Origin: Actinomycetota bacterium
Lineage (GTDB): Bacteria > Actinomycetota > Actinomycetes > Actinomycetales > Microbacteriaceae
NCBI GenBank assembly: GCA_030838475.1
Contig: JAUZFP010000037.1
Coordinates: 62,001-126,000 of the forward strand
Direction of reading: 5' to 3'
Length of the DNA: 64,000 nt
The translations under genes were made by a program, and so were the position numbers. How positions within the stretch are numbered: position 1 is the first letter of the stretch; each line of letters starts with the position of its first letter. The notes below the pieces were generated by a model. That model was not told the DNA's origin, did not search any database, and saw nothing but the letters and a program-made list of their open reading frames with translations. This document shows, in pieces, positions 44,252-52,807 of this stretch.

Positions 44252-44623
44252 CTAGCGGGCGGGTCCGAGCAGCACGGCAAGCATTGTTGCCGCCCCACCG
44301 AGGATGAAAAAGAGGGTGCCCAGTTGCATGGTTCGCGTCTTATTGTGGTCGGCTGTCGGCACATCCACCTCGAGAATCGGGCACCCCGACCAGCCGATGA
44401 GGCCGATACTGGCCACAACGAGTGCCGACCCGAACCACCACAGCACCGCCAGCCCGGCCGAAAGCACGGCCGGTCGCCAACCTGACGAAAGCAGAAAACC
44501 GAGGGAGACCGAGGTCGACACCACGGCGACTGCAAACCAAATTGTGCCTGTCCACATGATGCGCTGGACGTTTGTGCCCGGGCTCATCAAATCGGTTTCT
44601 GGGGTCAACACGTCGTTACTCAC
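44252..44623 (-). CDS. Small membrane protein, about four helices, unknown
   Basis: A 123-residue protein with hydrophobic stretches around WFAVAVVSTSVSLGFLL, AVLSAGLAVLWWFGSALVV, a short loop, and LGTLFFILGGAATMLAVLL. The loop between helices 3 and 4 reads ILEVDVPTADHNKTRT. The last helix ends at the C-terminus. No family is recognised. The 160 bases between it and the pilin gene hold nothing obvious. Confidence 0.65.
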   Translation of the reverse strand: MSNDVLTPETDLMSPGTNVQRIMWTGTIWFAVAVVSTSVSLGFLLSSGWRPAVLSAGLAVLWWFGSALVVASIGLIGWSGCPILEVDVPTADHNKTRTMQLGTLFFILGGAATMLAVLLGPAR

Positions 44624-44709
44624 AACAGCACTTTTGTACGGTCGGCCGGGCGGAAATAGGGCTTGAAATTGTCGAACAAATTTGGCATAGGGCGCCGAAT
44701 GGCGTGCCG

Positions 44710-45225
44710 CTAGAACAGTCGCTCCGACCGCGTGCGCGACGGCTCCTCGAGATCGAGCAGGAACGCCTTGCGTTGCAAGCCGCCCGCATAGCCGGTCAGG
44801 CTCCCCGACTTGCCCACCACTCGATGGCAGCCGACGACGATCGAGACCGGATTGTGGCCAACGGCCTGGCCGACCATTCTGGCCAGAGCGCGGTCACCGA
44901 GCTGCTCCGCAATGTCTCCGTACGTTCGCGTCTCGCCAAAGGGGATCTCCCCAAGGATCTTCCACACCCGCTGCTGAAATTCGTTGCCGTGCAGCACGAT
45001 GTCGAAATCAAAGCTCGTGCGCTCGCCGCGCAGGTAGTCGCGCAGCTGGTCGGCGGCCTCCGAGATGACCGGGTCAGTTCCAACATCCACCGCCGGGCCG
45101 AAGGTCGACCAGTCGGGCTTCGTCCAGTGCTGGGGAAAATAGATTCCCGAGATGGCGAGGTCCTCGGCGACGAGGATGACATCGTCGATCTCGTCGGTGC
45201 CGATCGTGCTGTGCCGGATGTACAT
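44710..45225 (-). CDS. ogt: Methylated-DNA--protein-cysteine methyltransferase
   Basis: A 171-residue DNA repair protein that removes alkyl groups from O6-alkylguanine. The domain starts at FQQRVWKILGEIPFGETRTYGDIA, the DNA-binding part holds ARMVGQAVGHNP, and the acceptor Cys133 is in VGCHRVVG; the usual residue before Cys is Pro, here Gly. The ATG at 45225 has AAGGAGG 8 bases upstream. A long plus-strand frame across this gene is its antisense shadow. Confidence 0.92.
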   Translation of the reverse strand: MYIRHSTIGTDEIDDVILVAEDLAISGIYFPQHWTKPDWSTFGPAVDVGTDPVISEAADQLRDYLRGERTSFDFDIVLHGNEFQQRVWKILGEIPFGETRTYGDIAEQLGDRALARMVGQAVGHNPVSIVVGCHRVVGKSGSLTGYAGGLQRKAFLLDLEEPSRTRSERLF

Positions 45226-45318
45226 GCGTCCACCTCCTTCCCTCAATTCTGCGCTTCCGCCGGGTCGCCGGCAGGCGGTGCGATCACGGTGTCCGAAACC
45301 CGCGGGTACGGTTGCGAT

Positions 45319-45921
45319 GTGGCAGACGCGACGCGAAGATCATTCACCCGAGTGGAGTTGGACTCCTACCGAGGCACATCCCTGCCCGATCTTCTCGGCG
45401 AGGACGTTCGACTCCTCTTCGTCGGCATCAATCCCGGACTTCGCACGGTTGCCGTCCAGGCGCATTTCGGCGGCGGAAGCAATCGGTTCTATCCCGCGCT
45501 CTACCGTGCCGGAATCACCGACAGGCTCATCTCCGCGTCGAACGGACTGGCCCCGGATGACCTCGCCCATCTCATCGCACGCGGGGTCGGCATCACCAAC
45601 CTGGTAGCCGGCGCGTCCGCTCGCGCCGACGAACTGACCGTTGCCGAGCTGCGCTCCGGGGCAGTGACTCTGGCCAGGCGCGTCGTATCAATCGCGCCCC
45701 ACACCGTCGCAATGCTCGGCGTCACGGCGTATCGCACGGCCTTCGACCGGCCGGCCGCGCGCGTCGGGCTCCAGCCCGAACCGCTCGGCGGCGCTCCCCT
45801 CTGGGTAGTACCGAATCCGAGCGGGCTGAACGCGCATGCCCCGCTACCCGTGTTGGCGCTCGCCTACCGCGAGGTCGCGATTGCCGCCGGGATCGACGTC
45901 TTCGCCCCGCCGGAGCGCTGA
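45319..45921 (+). CDS. mug: G/U mismatch-specific DNA glycosylase (Mug-like)
   Basis: A 200-residue uracil/thymine-DNA glycosylase of the Mug/TDG group. The first motif is LLFVGINPGLRT with the catalytic Asn, the second is VVPNPSGLNAH. HFGGGSNRFYPALYRAGI is conserved in the family. It excises uracil or thymine opposite guanine. The GTG at 45319 is used by comparison with the domain start; a GTG at 45289 is possible. Divergent from ogt, so two repair genes share one promoter region. Confidence 0.9.
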   Translation: MADATRRSFTRVELDSYRGTSLPDLLGEDVRLLFVGINPGLRTVAVQAHFGGGSNRFYPALYRAGITDRLISASNGLAPDDLAHLIARGVGITNLVAGASARADELTVAELRSGAVTLARRVVSIAPHTVAMLGVTAYRTAFDRPAARVGLQPEPLGGAPLWVVPNPSGLNAHAPLPVLALAYREVAIAAGIDVFAPPER

Positions 45922-45929
45922 CCGGTCCT

Positions 45930-46469
45930 TTAGGGAATTCGGTTCTCGGCCGACACCATCCACGACAACTGCTCGAGTCGCGCGATGATGGCGTGCAGAA
46001 GGTCGGCGCTGGTCGGATCTTCGGCGTCCACAGCGTCGTGCACCCGTCGAGCTGTCGCGACCGTCGCATCCAATCGTGCCGTGATCAGGTCGATCACCGT
46101 GGCGGTGTCGATCTCACCCGCCGGGTACGGCTCGAGAGTCGTCGTCGCCGACACCATTGCGGTGCGGCCATCCGCGGTCGCGTGCAGCGCGCGCAGGCGC
46201 TCCGCGACCGCGTCACTGAATTCGCGCGCGGCATCCACCACCTCGTCGAGTTGAAGATGCAGGTCGCGAAAATTCTTGCCAACCACGTTCCAGTGAGCCT
46301 GCTTGCCCTGCAGGTGAAGCTCGATGAGGTCGACGAGCACACTCTGCAGGTCGCGGCTCAGGGTCTTCGATGCCCGGAAGCCGTGCTCCGCATTTTCTCG
46401 TTTGGTCGGACGCGGACCGGCATCCGTGTTCGACCTGGTCTTGGATTCGGTAGTGGTGGTCATCGTCAT
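45930..46469 (-). CDS. dps: Dps-family DNA-binding ferritin-like protein
   Basis: A 179-residue four-helix ferroxidase. QGKQAHWNVVGKNFRDLHLQLDEVVD carries the His and Asp/Glu ferroxidase residues, and the C-terminal helix ends WMVSAENRIP. The N-terminal 35 residues are polar and basic and may bind DNA. Dps oxidises and stores iron and shields DNA. Its start overlaps the ku stop by 4 bases (ATGA), so dps is co-transcribed with a double-strand-break repair gene. Confidence 0.92.
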   Translation of the reverse strand: MTMTTTTESKTRSNTDAGPRPTKRENAEHGFRASKTLSRDLQSVLVDLIELHLQGKQAHWNVVGKNFRDLHLQLDEVVDAAREFSDAVAERLRALHATADGRTAMVSATTTLEPYPAGEIDTATVIDLITARLDATVATARRVHDAVDAEDPTSADLLHAIIARLEQLSWMVSAENRIP

Positions 46470-47311
46470 GCGCTCCCCGTCTTGTGTACTGCGGATCTCT
46501 TTCGTGGTGTGGACCTCTTCGAATCGCGGCTCGCATCGACGCTGCGCTTGAGGGCGTCCATGAGGTCGAGCACCTCGCCGCCGCCGTCCGCTTCCTGCGC
46601 ATCGGGACCGAAAGTATCCTCGCTCGAGACGTCATCGCCCTTCTCCAGCTTTGCCTCGATGAGCTTTCGCAACTCGTTCTGGTAGTCATCGCTGAACTTG
46701 TCCGGCGAGAAATCGGTCGAATATGAGTCCACCAACTGCTCGCTCATCTTCAACTCGGCCGCCGAGACGCGCGCGTTCGAGCCAAGGGCAGGAAACTTTG
46801 CCTCCCGTACCTCGTCGTCCCATAGCAGCGACTGCAACATGAGCACGTCCCCGCGTACGCGCAGAGCACCGAGCCTGGTCTTCTGCCGAAGAGCGAAATG
46901 CACGATTGCGATGCGATCCGTTTCCTCCAGGGTGCGGCGGAGGAGCGCATAGGACTTGGGCGAGGACGAGTCCGGCTCGAGAAAATAGCTGCGATCGAAC
47001 ATGATCGGGTCGAGCTGTTCGCTCGGTACGAATTCGACGACCTCGATCTCGCGGCTGCGCTCCTCCGGCAGTGTTGACAGGTCCTTCTCGGTCAGAATGA
47101 CGGTTCGATCGCCGTCGTCATACGCCTTGTCGATGTGCTCGTAGTCGACGATCCGCCCACACACATCACACCGGCGCTGGTATTTGATTCGACCGCCGTC
47201 CGTGTCGTGAACCTGGTGCAGCGGCAGATCGTGATCCTCGGTCGCGGCATAAACCTTGACCGGCACGTTGACGAGGCCGAAGGTGATCGCGCCCTTCCAA
47301 ATGGATCGCAT
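46466..47311 (-). CDS. ku: Ku protein, non-homologous end joining
   Basis: A 281-residue bacterial Ku. It begins MRSIWKGAITFGLVNVPVKVY, standard for the family, and holds CDVCGRIVDYEHIDKAYD and SYFLEPD. After the core (about 250 residues) comes a short basic tail (KRSTPRKRSA) that can contact DNA and LigD. Ku binds DNA ends as a homodimer. It is divergent from the ligD-like gene with 76 bases between the starts, so both may be controlled together. Confidence 0.96.
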   Translation of the reverse strand: MRSIWKGAITFGLVNVPVKVYAATEDHDLPLHQVHDTDGGRIKYQRRCDVCGRIVDYEHIDKAYDDGDRTVILTEKDLSTLPEERSREIEVVEFVPSEQLDPIMFDRSYFLEPDSSSPKSYALLRRTLEETDRIAIVHFALRQKTRLGALRVRGDVLMLQSLLWDDEVREAKFPALGSNARVSAAELKMSEQLVDSYSTDFSPDKFSDDYQNELRKLIEAKLEKGDDVSSEDTFGPDAQEADGGGEVLDLMDALKRSVDASRDSKRSTPRKRSAVHKTGSA

Positions 47312-47387
47312 CCTTCTATCCCGTCACGCCCGCACCGTGCCGTCAAGGGGGTGGCGGATTTCGGTCGAACCTGTCAACGATGGGTGG

Positions 47388-48752
47388 ATGGCAGCCGCGA
47401 GAACCACCGGAGAGCAGGTGGTCTCGATCGATGGCCACCGTCTGACGCTGACCCATCTGGACAAGGTCATGTACCCCGAGACGGGGACGACAAAGGGTGA
47501 GGTCATCGCGTACTACAACGCCGTCGCGGACGTGATGCTGCCGCACGTGCGGGATCGCGCCGCGACTCGAAAGCGCTGGGTCAACGGGGTTGGCAGCGAG
47601 GCACACCCCGGAATGATGTTCTTTCACAAAGACCTCGACGAGTCCACCCCGGCCTGGGTAAAACGACGGAAAATCGAGCACAAAGACCACTCCAACGAGT
47701 ATCCGCTCGTCAACGATCTTGCGACGCTGACCTGGCTGGCACAGATTGCCGCCCTCGAGATTCACGTGCCGCAGTGGCGGTTCGGACGAAATGGCGCACG
47801 GCGCAATCCGGATCGGCTTGTCCTCGACCTCGATCCCGGACCCGGTGCCGGCCTCCAGGAATGCGCGGAGGTTGCCCGGATCGTCCGCGCCATCCTGCAG
47901 GGAATGGGGCTCGATCCGATGCCGGTCACGAGCGGTTCGAAAGGCATCCACCTTTACACAGCGCTCGATGGGAGGCAGACCAGCGACCAGGTCTCCGCGA
48001 TGGCGCACGAGCTGGCGCGCTCGCTCGAGGCCGATCATCCCGACCTGATTGTCAGCGACATGAAGAAGTCCCTGCGCGCCGGCAAGATCCTGCTCGACTG
48101 GAGCCAGAACAACGGGAACAAGACGACCATCGCGCCGTACTCGCTGCGGGGGCGGATGCACCCAACGGTGGCCGCGCCGCGAACCTGGCGCGAACTGGAT
48201 TCGAAGTCGCTTGCCCAGCTCGACCTCACCGAGGTCATGAAGAGGGTGAAGAAGGATGGCGACATTCTCGGCGGGGTCGACCGGCTGAGGGCATACCGCA
48301 GCAAGCGCGACGCGACGAAGACGCCCGAGCCGATACCGACCGGTCGAGGGGGGCCCGCCTCGGGTCACCACTTCGTCATCCAGGAACACCACGCCACCAG
48401 GCTGCACTGGGACTTCCGGCTCGAGCATGACGGAGTGCTCGTGAGTTGGGCTCTTCCGAAAGGGGTCCCGACCGACTATCGCAAGAACCATCTCGCCGTA
48501 CAAACGGAGGACCATCCCCTCGAGTACGGCAGCTTCGAGGGCGACATTCCCCACGGTGAATACGGCGGAGGCCACGTCGAGATCTGGGACTCGGGCACCT
48601 ATGAACTCGAAAAATGGCGCGACGGCGAAGAGGTGATCGCGCTCCTCCGAGGAACGAAACGGGGCGATCGCCGCTACGCGCTCATCCACACCGGGGGCGA
48701 GGGAAAGGCTGACCAGAACTGGCTCATCCACCTCACGAAGGACCAGCCGTGA
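47388..48752 (+). CDS. ligD: LigD-like polymerase and phosphoesterase, no ligase domain
   Basis: A 454-residue protein with two of the three LigD modules. Residues about 15-290 form the primase-polymerase domain: DKVMYPETGTTKGEVIAYY, RWVNGVG, LVLDLDPGPGAG with the metal-binding Asp pair, and SGSKGIHLY. Residues about 320-450 form the 3'-phosphoesterase domain: FVIQEHHATRLHWDFRLEHDG and GEYGGGHVEIWDSG. No ATP-ligase domain (KxDG) follows before the stop, so a separate ligase must complete end joining. ATG 47388 was chosen because the domain begins soon after. Confidence 0.92.
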   Translation: MAAARTTGEQVVSIDGHRLTLTHLDKVMYPETGTTKGEVIAYYNAVADVMLPHVRDRAATRKRWVNGVGSEAHPGMMFFHKDLDESTPAWVKRRKIEHKDHSNEYPLVNDLATLTWLAQIAALEIHVPQWRFGRNGARRNPDRLVLDLDPGPGAGLQECAEVARIVRAILQGMGLDPMPVTSGSKGIHLYTALDGRQTSDQVSAMAHELARSLEADHPDLIVSDMKKSLRAGKILLDWSQNNGNKTTIAPYSLRGRMHPTVAAPRTWRELDSKSLAQLDLTEVMKRVKKDGDILGGVDRLRAYRSKRDATKTPEPIPTGRGGPASGHHFVIQEHHATRLHWDFRLEHDGVLVSWALPKGVPTDYRKNHLAVQTEDHPLEYGSFEGDIPHGEYGGGHVEIWDSGTYELEKWRDGEEVIALLRGTKRGDRRYALIHTGGEGKADQNWLIHLTKDQP

Positions 48753-48827
48753 TACTCCAGACACGTCGCGTGAGGGCGCACCATAGCGCCTCAACCCAGG
48801 CGAGCGGTAGGCCCTCCGACCGAGACG

Positions 48828-48846
48828 TTCACGCGCGTAGCGTGAA
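48828..48846. other. Short hairpin between ligD and a small membrane ORF
   Basis: TTCACGC and GCGTGAA pair perfectly around a 5-base loop. It lies 75 bases after the ligD-like stop and 35 bases before the next ATG. There is no T-run, so it may be a weak terminator or part of a 5' leader. Confidence 0.4.
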
Positions 48847-48881
48847 AGAAAGCCCGCAAGGCAAACCTGGGAGTAAGAACA

Positions 48882-49046
48882 ATGAACCTGCTATTCATCA
48901 TCATCATCATCGTCGCAGTGATCCTCGCCATCACGGGAGGGTTCGTACAGTCCCTGAACTTCCTGCTCTGGGTCGGCATCATCCTGCTGGTTCTCGCCAT
49001 CATCGCGTGGCTGATCCGATCGCTGTCAGGACGATCGCGGGTCTAG
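48882..49046 (+). CDS. 54-residue hydrophobic membrane protein
   Basis: A very small protein with two hydrophobic helices: LLFIIIIIVAVILAI and FLLWVGIILLVLAIIAWLI, joined by a short Gly/Gln loop and ended by a basic tail (SLSGRSRV). GGGAG lies 10 bases before the ATG. It resembles the small hydrophobic membrane proteins often annotated beside stress genes in Microbacteriaceae. Its position after ligD is suggestive only. It converges with the gene at 49051 at a distance of 4 bases. Confidence 0.75.
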   Translation: MNLLFIIIIIVAVILAITGGFVQSLNFLLWVGIILLVLAIIAWLIRSLSGRSRV

Positions 49047-49050
49047 TGCG

Positions 49051-49392
49051 CTAGACGGCGTCGCCGCTCGGAGCGCTGCCACCAGCGGGCACCACGTCCG
49101 CGGGCTCCGGAACGAGCCGAAGGCCTCCGGGGGTGTTCGCCGTTTCCATGAGGGCGTTCAGCCACTCGCGGTTGATAGCCGGGGTGCGGCTGCCGAGAAA
49201 GTCGTAGACGAGAGGGATAGCGGGGTGCATCCAGATGGTGGTGCGCCCGCTGCCCTCGGCCGGATCCTTGATCCAGCTGAAGTTGAATGACTCGCCTCGC
49301 CGCAACTTGCTCGCGATGACGATCTGTAGATGCGCTAGAGCGCGATCTTCGAAGTCGACCTTCGACACGACGTCGTACGTCAGTGTGCCCAT
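49051..49392 (-). CDS. Small conserved protein beginning MGTLTYD
   Basis: A 113-residue soluble protein: GTLTYDVVSKVDFEDRALAHL, then ASKLRRGESFNFSWIKDP and a segment IWMHPAIPLVYDF. In actinobacteria such proteins are sometimes annotated as ATP-dependent DNA ligase, but no ligase motif is visible and I give no function. The ATG at 49392 matches the usual start of such proteins; a GTG at 49413 would add seven residues. It lies near Ku/LigD genes, which may have fed the misannotation elsewhere. Confidence 0.65.
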   Translation of the reverse strand: MGTLTYDVVSKVDFEDRALAHLQIVIASKLRRGESFNFSWIKDPAEGSGRTTIWMHPAIPLVYDFLGSRTPAINREWLNALMETANTPGGLRLVPEPADVVPAGGSAPSGDAV

Positions 49393-49494
49393 GAAATAGC
49401 TGCGTCTCTTCACTCAAGGTCTCGGAGTGACTACCCGATCATCCGCGCTGGATGGGTGGCTTCAACGTTAGTCCGCTTTACTCGAATCTGAGCA

Positions 49495-49977
49495 TCACGG
49501 TGCGGTCGCCTCGTCGAGCGCAATGGCGAGCCGACGCAGCATGAAGCGGGTACCGCCCTCGCGCTCGCCACGCTCCTGGGCACCGCTACCGTCGCCGACC
49601 AGCCCGAAACACTGATACTGCTCGGTGTAGCTGACGCGCGTCCCCTCGTCCATCGACTCGAGCTCCGTCGTCGCAACCGCGGCGATGCGGAGGGCGCCGT
49701 TAAGCCGGAACACCACCTGCGTCGTTATGCTCCGCTCGGGAACAATGTCGACGAATCGCGCGCGGAGTTCGAGGGTCTCGGGCGTCTCCAGATTGTTGAA
49801 GACACTGCGGGTGACCTCTTCGCCTCCGACCCTGAAGTCAAGCTCGTGCGAGCGGCTGCTTCGTTCGCCTGGAAGCGAAAACCACCGACCACGGAAATCC
49901 GGTTCCGAAAACGCGGCCCACACCAGTGCGGACGGAGCCGCGACGAGAAGGTCTTGCGAGACGGTGCCGTAGATCAC
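49495..49977 (-). CDS. SRPBCC/AHSA1-domain protein
   Basis: A 160-residue protein of the START-like SRPBCC fold. It opens with strand and helix VSQDLLVAAPSALVWAAFSEPDFRGRWF, then HELDFRVGGEEVTRSVF, and ends in a long helix FMLRRLAIALDEA. These proteins bind hydrophobic ligands; the AHSA1 branch includes stress proteins and regulators' partners. It lies 5 bases downstream of the acyl-CoA dehydrogenase gene, so it is probably in that transcript and may bind a related ligand. Confidence 0.82.
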   Translation of the reverse strand: MIYGTVSQDLLVAAPSALVWAAFSEPDFRGRWFSLPGERSSRSHELDFRVGGEEVTRSVFNNLETPETLELRARFVDIVPERSITTQVVFRLNGALRIAAVATTELESMDEGTRVSYTEQYQCFGLVGDGSGAQERGEREGGTRFMLRRLAIALDEATAP

Positions 49978-49982
49978 GCCGG

Positions 49983-51752
49983 CTACAGCTGAGCCGGGCT
50001 GAGTGCGAACAGGTCCTCCGACCCACCGGTCGCGGCACCGAGCAGGCCGGCGGCCTGCGGCAGCAGCTGCTCGGCGTAGAACCGCGCCAACACCAGCTGG
50101 CTATCCGCCACCTCGTTGTCGCCCGCGGCGGGAGCGGCGAGCGCCGAGCGGGCCATCAGCCAGCCGCCGACGACCAGACCCCACATCCGCAGGTAGGGGC
50201 TTGAGCCGGAGAGGATGCCGTTCGGATCCTTGCGGCCCGTGCGCAGCATCCACTCCGTCGCGTTCTGAAGCGCGTCGAGCTGTGTCGTGAGTTCGCTGCG
50301 GATGGAGTCGAAGTCGTCGCCCGCCGCCGCGAGCTCGCCGTCGATTTCTCGCATCTGGGCGAGGAACTCGAGGATGGATGCCCCGTCGCGCACCCCGAGT
50401 TTGCGTCCAACGAGGTCGGCGGCCTGGATGCCGTTCGTGCCCTCATAAATCGCGGTGATCCGAACGTCGCGGTAGTACTGGGCGACGCCGGTCTCCTCGA
50501 TGAAGCCCATTCCCCCGTGGACCTGGAGGGCGAGGGACGTGAGTTCGTTTCCGAGATCCGTGCCGAACGACTTGCAGATGGGTGTCAGCAGCCCGACAAT
50601 TTCTCCCGCGCGCGTGCGGGTCTGGGCATCCGGGGCGTGCGTGCTCTTGTCGATGTGAACCGCGTTGAACAACATCATCCTGCGCATTGCCGCGATGTAC
50701 GCCTTCTGGGTCAACAGCATGCGTCGCACATCCGGAAACTCGACGATGGCCGAGTCCTTACCGGTAGCGCCGATCGCGAGTCCCTGATGACGGTCGAGCG
50801 CGTAGTCGCGTGCGTCCTGGTAGGCGCGCTCGCTGAGCGCAAGGCCCTGGGTCCCGACGGAGAGGCGGGCGCTGTTCATCATGACGAACATGATGCGCAT
50901 GCCAAGGTTCTCCTCACCGATGAGGTAACCGGTGGCGCCGTCGTACTCCATGACGCAGGTCGGCGAACCATGGATGCCCAGCTTGTGCTCGATCGAGAGG
51001 CATTTCACCCCATTGCGGCCGCCGAGCGAGCCGTCCCCGTTGAGAAGGAACTTCGGAACGATGAAGCAGGAGATGCCCTTTGTGCCCTCCGGGGCCCCGG
51101 GGGTACGGGCCAGAACGAGGTGCACGATCTGGTCGGCGAGGTCGTGCTCACCAAAGGTGATGAAGATCTTCTGGCCGGTGATAGCGAAGGAACCGTCAGC
51201 GTTCGGCACCGCGCGCGTCGTCAGGGCACCGACATCCGAACCCGCCTGCGGCTCGGTGAGGTTCATTGTTCCGGTCCACTCGCCGCTGATCATCTTCGGC
51301 AGGTAGGTCTGCTTCTGCTCGTCGCTGCCGTAGTGCAGCAGCGCGTCGATCGCTCCCTGGGTCAGCAGCGGGCAGAGCGCGAAAGCCATGTTCGCGGAGC
51401 CGAGCATCTCCTGGATGGCGAGCCCGACGGTCCATGGGAAACCTCCGCCACCGAACTCCTCCGGGAACGGCACCGATCCCCATCCGGCATCGACGAGTTC
51501 CTTGTAGGCCTGGCGGAACGGGGCGGGCGTCACAACTGACCCATCGGGCTGGTGCTTCGCACCCTCGGTGTCGCCGATGCGATTGGTCGGCGCGACGGCG
51601 TTGACGACGAAGTCGCCGGCCTCATCGAGCAGGCCGACCACCGTTTCGAGATCCGCGTGCTCGTAGCCCGGATACTCGGCGATCTCCGGATAGCCGACGA
51701 CGTGCTCGAGGACGAAGGCAAGGTCAGATACGGGTGGTCGATAGTTGCTCAC
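49983..51752 (-). CDS. Acyl-CoA dehydrogenase
   Basis: A 589-residue flavoprotein of the long (FadE5-like) branch. MNLTEPQAGSDVGAL and GQKIFITFGEHDL are FAD-binding and substrate-loop motifs; KGISCFIVPKFLLNGDGSLG, and QVHGGMGFIEETGVAQYYRDVRI with the C-terminal IYEGTNGIQAADLVGRKL, hold the catalytic region. The added C-terminal 100 residues are typical of this branch. It starts beta-oxidation by making trans-2-enoyl-CoA. GTG at 51752 gives the usual MSNYRPP-type start. The upstream frame has no support. Confidence 0.92.
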   Translation of the reverse strand: MSNYRPPVSDLAFVLEHVVGYPEIAEYPGYEHADLETVVGLLDEAGDFVVNAVAPTNRIGDTEGAKHQPDGSVVTPAPFRQAYKELVDAGWGSVPFPEEFGGGGFPWTVGLAIQEMLGSANMAFALCPLLTQGAIDALLHYGSDEQKQTYLPKMISGEWTGTMNLTEPQAGSDVGALTTRAVPNADGSFAITGQKIFITFGEHDLADQIVHLVLARTPGAPEGTKGISCFIVPKFLLNGDGSLGGRNGVKCLSIEHKLGIHGSPTCVMEYDGATGYLIGEENLGMRIMFVMMNSARLSVGTQGLALSERAYQDARDYALDRHQGLAIGATGKDSAIVEFPDVRRMLLTQKAYIAAMRRMMLFNAVHIDKSTHAPDAQTRTRAGEIVGLLTPICKSFGTDLGNELTSLALQVHGGMGFIEETGVAQYYRDVRITAIYEGTNGIQAADLVGRKLGVRDGASILEFLAQMREIDGELAAAGDDFDSIRSELTTQLDALQNATEWMLRTGRKDPNGILSGSSPYLRMWGLVVGGWLMARSALAAPAAGDNEVADSQLVLARFYAEQLLPQAAGLLGAATGGSEDLFALSPAQL

Positions 51753-51864
51753 GAACGCCAGCGTAGTTCGCCAATCTCGGAGCGCACTAGGCCTTGTAGC
51801 ATCCGTCCATCGCACGCCCGCGATACGGCGCGAGCAATGAGGAAAAGTTCAACGGCCCGACCGG

Positions 51865-52572
51865 TTAGCCGACGGGCGTCGCCTGCTTCTGGCGAAAGAT
51901 TCCGCCCGACCAGCGCCGCCAGATCGTCTCGATTCCGATCAATACCGCCACCCCGAATATCAGTGAAGCGAGGGCGTCCGTTGGGTAGTGGATGCCGAGA
52001 TAGACGCGGCTGCCCGCGGTAATCAGGGCGAGCAGTATGGCGAGCACCGCAACGACCACCCGCACGCGCGAACGGATCGCCAACACGAAGATCGCGAGGC
52101 CGAGCCCCACAGCGAAGCAGACATGGCCGCTCGGGTAGCTGTCGGGATCCGGGTTCGGCACCAGTGTGTCGGCGAGTTTTGCGGTCGGCCGCGGCCGGTG
52201 AACCAGGATCTTGATGACCTCGCTGCTGAGCCAGGTGCCGAGGACCAGCAGCGCAAAGTGCAGCACGGTAACCCACTTGCGCGTGACTGCAAAGACCAGG
52301 CCAGCCGCAACGATCCCGACGATGAGCGCAATCGGGGGGCTGAACACCCAGTCGAGCGCCAGCGAGACGCTGACCAGCCAGCCCACCCTCGACGCCGCGA
52401 CCTGGGCGAGCAGGTGCGTCTCCGTCGCCGTGATGCTGGAACTGTGGGCAAGGGCGATGCCACCGAAGAGAACGAGAAGGACGACGACAACGACGAGGAC
52501 GACGATGAGCACGAAACGGTTGCGACCCTTGCGGGATGCTTCCGCCCTGGCTTGCGCGCGGGACTGGGTCAT
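51865..52572 (-). CDS. PAP2-family membrane phosphatase
   Basis: A 235-residue membrane protein with about six helices. The three phosphatase motifs are present: KILVHRPRP, PSGH in SYPSGHVCFAVG, and SRVYLGIHYPTD. It should dephosphorylate a lipid phosphate, for example undecaprenyl or phosphatidate, on the outer face. The ATG at 52572 has AAGGAAA 4-5 bases upstream. Divergent from the gene at 52808. Confidence 0.92.
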   Translation of the reverse strand: MTQSRAQARAEASRKGRNRFVLIVVLVVVVVLLVLFGGIALAHSSSITATETHLLAQVAASRVGWLVSVSLALDWVFSPPIALIVGIVAAGLVFAVTRKWVTVLHFALLVLGTWLSSEVIKILVHRPRPTAKLADTLVPNPDPDSYPSGHVCFAVGLGLAIFVLAIRSRVRVVVAVLAILLALITAGSRVYLGIHYPTDALASLIFGVAVLIGIETIWRRWSGGIFRQKQATPVG

Positions 52573-52585
52573 CCGGTTTCCTTTT

Positions 52586-52621
52586 GTTCTTGGGTGAGCA
52601 GGTGTTCTTGGGTGAGCGGGT
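52586..52621. repeat. 18-bp tandem duplication with one mismatch
   Basis: GTTCTTGGGTGAGCAGGT (52586-52603) is followed directly by the same sequence with one change (52604-52621). It lies just upstream of the PAP2 start on the minus strand, within the likely 5' leader. Confidence 0.9.
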
Positions 52622-52807
52622 TCCACGCCGATTCTGGCGCAGGAGCCTCTCGACGCGAGCAAGTCTGTACGTACGTTCAGCCGACGAGGCAAGTCAGAAG
52701 GCGAAAAGCGGGGCAACGGTCAGGAGAGCCGTGGACATTGTCGTACGACGAGATCGTCGTCGCCAAATCTGCACGCCTGGCCAGTCTCACTCTAGGAGAG
52801 AAGCGCA

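Noticed and set aside
44572-45318. N-terminal 249 residues of a long plus-strand frame ending in the Mug-like gene
   Set aside because: This part is antisense to ogt; the Mug domain starts near 45319, so the long frame is not one protein.
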